NCBI GenBank assembly: GCA_963756525.1 | Contig: CAVWNR010000003.1 | Coordinates: forward strand, 1 to 64,000 | DNA: 64,000 nucleotides | DNA from: CAVWNR01 sp963756525 | Lineage (GTDB): Bacteria; Actinomycetota; Actinomycetes; Mycobacteriales; Jatrophihabitantaceae | Direction: 5' to 3' | Shown here: in pieces, positions 60,951 to 64,000 of the stretch | How positions within the stretch are numbered: position 1 is the first letter of the stretch | Layout: the number at the start of each line of letters is the position of its first letter | Notes under the pieces: generated by a model | Databases searched by the model: none | Told to the model about the DNA's origin: nothing | Seen by the model: the letters and a program-made list of their open reading frames with translations, nothing else | Program-made: the position numbers and the translations under genes

Positions 60951-63469
60951 CCACAACCCTGGCCCCGCCTGCGCACGTCACACCGCCGGCACCGCCCGGT
61001 CGGCGTGCCGGGCGCCGCGCGATCAGGCGCTGGGTGTGGCGGCTGCTGCGCCGTGAGTGGCGCCAGCAGTTACTGATGCTGGCCCTGCTCAGCGTCGCGG
61101 TCGCGGCGACCACGGTCGGGCTCGGCCTGGTGGTGAACGTGCAAGGCTCCGACCAGGCGCTGACCGGCAGGGCGACCACCCGGCTGGACATCGTCAACCC
61201 GGGCGGTCAGCTCAACGCCGACCTCGCGGCGGCGCGGCAGGCGTTCGGCACGGTGGAGGCGATCGAGCACGCGAACGTGCCGGTGCCCGGCTCGGTCACC
61301 CCGGTCGACCTGCGCGGGCAGGACCCGCACGGGGTGTTCGGCGCGCCGATGCTCCGGCTGGTCAGCGGCAGCTGGCCGACCGGCGACGCGCAGGCCGCGG
61401 TCACCGCGGCTGCGGCAGCCACGTTCGGCCTCGAGATCGGCAGCGACTGGACGGTGAATGGGCACCCGCTGCGGGTCGTCGGCATCGTCGAGAATCCGAA
61501 GAATTTGCAGGACACGTTCGCGCTCGTCGCGCCGGGACAGATCGGGTCGCCGTCAAGCCTGACCCTGCTCACCGACGCCAGCGGGTCGGCGGTGATGCGG
61601 TTCCGGCCGCCGGCCGGGACGCGGGTGGGGGTCATGTCGGCCGGGGCGGATGCCGCGGAGCAGCAACGCACCCAGGCGTTGGCGGTGTTGCTGCTGGCCA
61701 CCATCGGGCTCACGTTCATCGGGCTGCTCGCGGTCGCCGGGTTCACCGTGATGGCGCAGCGGCGGCTGCGCGCGCTGGGCATGATCGCGGCGATCGGCGC
61801 GACCGACCGGCAGGTTCGTCGAGTGATGCTGGCCAACGGCGCGGCGGTCGGCGCGGTCGGCGCCGCGGTCGGAATAGTGTCCGGGCTGGCCGTGTGGTTC
61901 GCGTTGCGACCGGCATTCGAACACCTCGTCGGACACCGCATCGACCCGCTCGACATTCCCTGGTGGGCGGTCGTTGCCGGGGCAGCGCTGGCGGTCCTCA
62001 CCGCGTTGGCCGCGTCGTGGTGGCCGGCCCGCTCGGCCGCCCGGATGCCGATCGTGGCGGTGCTGTCGGGGCGCCCCAGCCCGCCGCAGCCGGCGCACCG
62101 GTTCGCCCTGCTCGGCGTGGCCCTCGCCGCACTCGGCTTCGTGCTGCTCGTCCTCGCCCACGCCCAGCACACTGTGCTGATCGTCACCGGAATCGTCGCC
62201 ACCACCGGCGGCATGCTGCTCCTCGCCCCGCTCGGCATCCGCGCGCTAGCCGCCACCGCGCACCGGGCACCGGTCGCGGTGCGCCTGGCGTTGCGTGACC
62301 TCGCCCGTTACCAGGCGCGTTCCGGCGCGGCACTCGCCGCCGCCAGCCTCGCAATCGGCATCGCGGCCACGATCGCGATCAGCGCCGCCGCAGAGCAGGC
62401 GGCAGACCACACCCTCAGCGGCGGGAACCTGCCCACCAACCAGCTCATCGTCTGGTTGCAGGACCCGAGCGACCAGGGTGGTCCCAAGCTGAACGCCGTA
62501 CCCGCCGGGATCGGCGCCGCTACGCCGTCCGGGCCGAGCCCGGCCGTCGTCGGGGAAGCCCGCAGTGCCGCCGACGCGATCGCCCAGGCGGTGAACGCGC
62601 GCATCGTCCTCGAACTGGACGTGGCCACCGACCCGAACCCGCCTGCCGGCTCACTGCCCGGGGACAACCGCGCCAGCCTCGTCCACCCTGTGACCTATCA
62701 GGGCCAGCACGGATTCACCCTGCTCACCACCCCGTTGCTCGCCACCCCGGCGATCCTCGACTTCTACCGCATCCCGACCGACTCCATCGGCTCGGGCACC
62801 GACGTCCTCACTTCCCGCACCGACCTATCCGGCACGCAACTCGGCGAGGGAGGCCGGGGCTCGTTCCAACCGGCGAGGATCCAAGTCAACACGCGGCTGC
62901 CGAACTACACCTCCGCGCCGAACACGCTGATCACCGAACGCGCGGTGAGCGCCTTGGGGCTGGCTCCGCAGCCGGCCGGCTGGCTGTTGCAGACCCCGCA
63001 CCCGCTGACCGGCGCGCAGATCACCGACGCCCGGCACCGCGCCGCCGCTGCCGGGATCACCATCGAAACCCGAACCGCGCCGGATCACTCACTGCAGCGG
63101 CTGCGCGACTACTCCACCACCGCCGGCGCACTGCTGGCCCTCGGCGTGCTGGCCATGACCGTCGGGCTCATCCGCAGCGAGACCGCCAACGACCTGCGCA
63201 CCCTGACCGCCACCGGAGCCAGCAGCCACACCCGCCGCAGCCTCACCGCAGCCACCGCCGCGGCGCTGGCCCTGCTCGGCGGGATTCTCGGTAGCGCAGG
63301 CGCCTACCTGGCGCTGATCGCGTGGCACTGGCACGACATCGGCTACCTCGCCCACCCGCCCGTCCTCGACCTCGCCGCGCTCGTCTTCGGCCTACCGGTC
63401 GCTGCATTGATCGGCGGCTGGGCCTTCGGCCGCACCCCGACCACCATCGCCCGGCGTCCCCTGGAGTGA
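60947..63469 (+). CDS. ABC transporter permease, FtsX/MacB-type
   Basis: 840 residues. An N-terminal helix and a large extracytoplasmic domain, then FtsX helices AVLLLATIGLTFIGLLAVA, a second periplasmic-type domain and final helices (LALGVLAMTVGLIRSETAN, AALALLGGILGSAGAYLAL). This duplicated FtsX layout fits mechanotransmission exporters that push out peptides, lipids or antibiotics. With the PadR regulator it may respond to a toxic compound. The cargo is unknown. Confidence 0.9.
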   Translation: MTTTLAPPAHVTPPAPPGRRAGRRAIRRWVWRLLRREWRQQLLMLALLSVAVAATTVGLGLVVNVQGSDQALTGRATTRLDIVNPGGQLNADLAAARQAFGTVEAIEHANVPVPGSVTPVDLRGQDPHGVFGAPMLRLVSGSWPTGDAQAAVTAAAAATFGLEIGSDWTVNGHPLRVVGIVENPKNLQDTFALVAPGQIGSPSSLTLLTDASGSAVMRFRPPAGTRVGVMSAGADAAEQQRTQALAVLLLATIGLTFIGLLAVAGFTVMAQRRLRALGMIAAIGATDRQVRRVMLANGAAVGAVGAAVGIVSGLAVWFALRPAFEHLVGHRIDPLDIPWWAVVAGAALAVLTALAASWWPARSAARMPIVAVLSGRPSPPQPAHRFALLGVALAALGFVLLVLAHAQHTVLIVTGIVATTGGMLLLAPLGIRALAATAHRAPVAVRLALRDLARYQARSGAALAAASLAIGIAATIAISAAAEQAADHTLSGGNLPTNQLIVWLQDPSDQGGPKLNAVPAGIGAATPSGPSPAVVGEARSAADAIAQAVNARIVLELDVATDPNPPAGSLPGDNRASLVHPVTYQGQHGFTLLTTPLLATPAILDFYRIPTDSIGSGTDVLTSRTDLSGTQLGEGGRGSFQPARIQVNTRLPNYTSAPNTLITERAVSALGLAPQPAGWLLQTPHPLTGAQITDARHRAAAAGITIETRTAPDHSLQRLRDYSTTAGALLALGVLAMTVGLIRSETANDLRTLTATGASSHTRRSLTAATAAALALLGGILGSAGAYLALIAWHWHDIGYLAHPPVLDLAALVFGLPVAALIGGWAFGRTPTTIARRPLE

Positions 63470-63492
63470 AACGGTGCCGTCATGACCGTGGC

Positions 63493-63792
63493 CTACGACG
63501 ACCGCGACGCGATGGTGCAGTCGATGCGCTTCACGGCCTGCGAGGGAATCAGCGTGATCTCCGTGCCGCGCCGGTAGCCGAGGAAACCGTCTGTACGCAG
63601 CCGGCGAGCGACCTCGGCCGCGAACGCGGCCAGATCTGCGCTGATCGTCTCGTCCTGGGTCTGCGGCCACAGCTCGCGCGCGTCGAAGGAGATCGTGGCC
63701 TGCTGGAGGAGATGGATCGTCGCGCTCAAGCCGGTCGGATCGGCGTCGCCCGTCACGCGATCATCGTGACCGTTCCTCGATGATGCTGCCAA
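63493..63792 (-). CDS. Uncharacterised small protein
   Basis: 99 residues, with a GTG at 63753 (VTGDADPTGLSATI) as alternative start. ISADLAAFAAEVARRLRTD and GFLGYRRGTEITLIPSQAV look like real coding sequence, an alpha-beta small domain. No family recognised. Convergent with the permease gene. Confidence 0.5.
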   Translation of the reverse strand: MAASSRNGHDDRVTGDADPTGLSATIHLLQQATISFDARELWPQTQDETISADLAAFAAEVARRLRTDGFLGYRRGTEITLIPSQAVKRIDCTIASRSS

Positions 63793-63844
63793 CCAGCGCC
63801 TCCCCCAGTGCCCGCGAGCCCAGTCGGTACGACGGATTCACGAG

Positions 63845-64000
63845 TCAGGGCGGTTCTGCCGGCTCCGCACAGCCGAGACGCCCCAACTCCGCGCGACCTT
63901 CGTCAGCCCGGTCTGGCAGGTAGAGCAGCGTGCAGGCCCGTTCGAATTCCGCACCGATCCGCTCGAAGCCGGCAACTGCCTCGGCGAACGCAGTGGGATC
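63845..64000 (-). CDS. C-terminal part of a protein resembling ATPase/TPR regulators (runs off the edge)
   Basis: The last 51 codons: DPTAFAEAVAGFERIGAEF, ERACTLLYLPDRADEGRAE, LGRLGCAEPAEPP, stop at 63845-63847. The FERIGAEFERA…LLPDR…GCA pattern is typical of the C-terminal TPR end of adenylate-cyclase/AAA or LuxR-type regulators. The upstream part is outside the window. Confidence 0.55.
   Translation of the reverse strand, partial: DPTAFAEAVAGFERIGAEFERACTLLYLPDRADEGRAELGRLGCAEPAEPP

Overview
The window is about 70% G+C, with ATG/GTG starts, WhiB- and LacI-type regulators and several apparently leaderless genes. All of this points to a soil- or plant-type actinobacterium. No marker fixes the genus. 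Two long chromosomal stretches look intact (about 34.0-43.9 kb and 50.0-64.0 kb). They alternate with accessory blocks full of mobile elements and decaying genes.

Layout. 1-8.6 kb: a broken gene fragment, a PHS-type phosphate transporter, transposase remnants including a truncated IS110 copy, a very large secreted PI-PLC-like multidomain protein, and a small SRPBCC-like gene. 8.7-12.6 kb: a frameshifted VIT-family metal transporter, then an IS630-type element flanked by TA and bounded by inverted repeats. A group II intron has inserted inside its transposase gene. 13.5-15.8 kb: a secreted phosphoesterase with PKD repeats, the last of which is decaying. 15.9-18.1 kb: a dead SIR2-like gene and a decayed copy of the serine recombinase found at 30.5 kb. 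18.7-32.3 kb: a conjugative-element module with winged-helix remnant, NlpC/P60 lysozyme-peptidase, replication-relaxation protein, VirB4 ATPase, PrgI-like protein, VirB6-like channel, pilin, regulator-like protein, a DNA methyltransferase, a dead C5-methyltransferase and a large serine recombinase. It abuts the severed 3' end of an FAD-linked oxidase gene. No coupling ATPase or relaxase is visible.

33-43.6 kb: a TetR gene with a frameshift, a sugar ABC operon (binding protein, two permeases, GH32 fructosidase) with its LacI regulator, a secreted YCF48-like propeller, a P450, a pterin dehydratase and oligoribonuclease. Then come tRNA-His and tRNA-Lys. 43.86-48.8 kb: a 4.9-kb island bounded by a 47-bp duplication of the tRNA-Lys 3' end. 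It carries a broken integrase, a VapBC-type toxin-antitoxin pair and two uncharacterised divergent genes. A second broken integrase and a truncated DUF433/DUF5615 pair follow.

50-63.5 kb: HelR, an RNA-polymerase-clearing ATPase linked to rifamycin tolerance; a membrane-anchored esterase; a 953-residue LuxR-type ATPase regulator; a WhiB7-like regulator with small ORFs; two VOC proteins; a GYD protein; and a PadR/ABC ATPase/FtsX-permease operon. A 20-bp motif centred on CCAGCTGG occurs four times beside the regulator, the esterase, a small ORF and whiB7. This suggests a local regulon tied to stress or antibiotic response. The tail of another protein, possibly a regulator, runs off the right edge.

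The most notable points are the CCAGCTGG motif set around the LuxR/WhiB7/HelR region, the reconstructable but dead SIR2-like gene, the intron-in-IS nesting, the tRNA-Lys island with complementary integrase deletions, and the concentration of frameshifts in accessory DNA.
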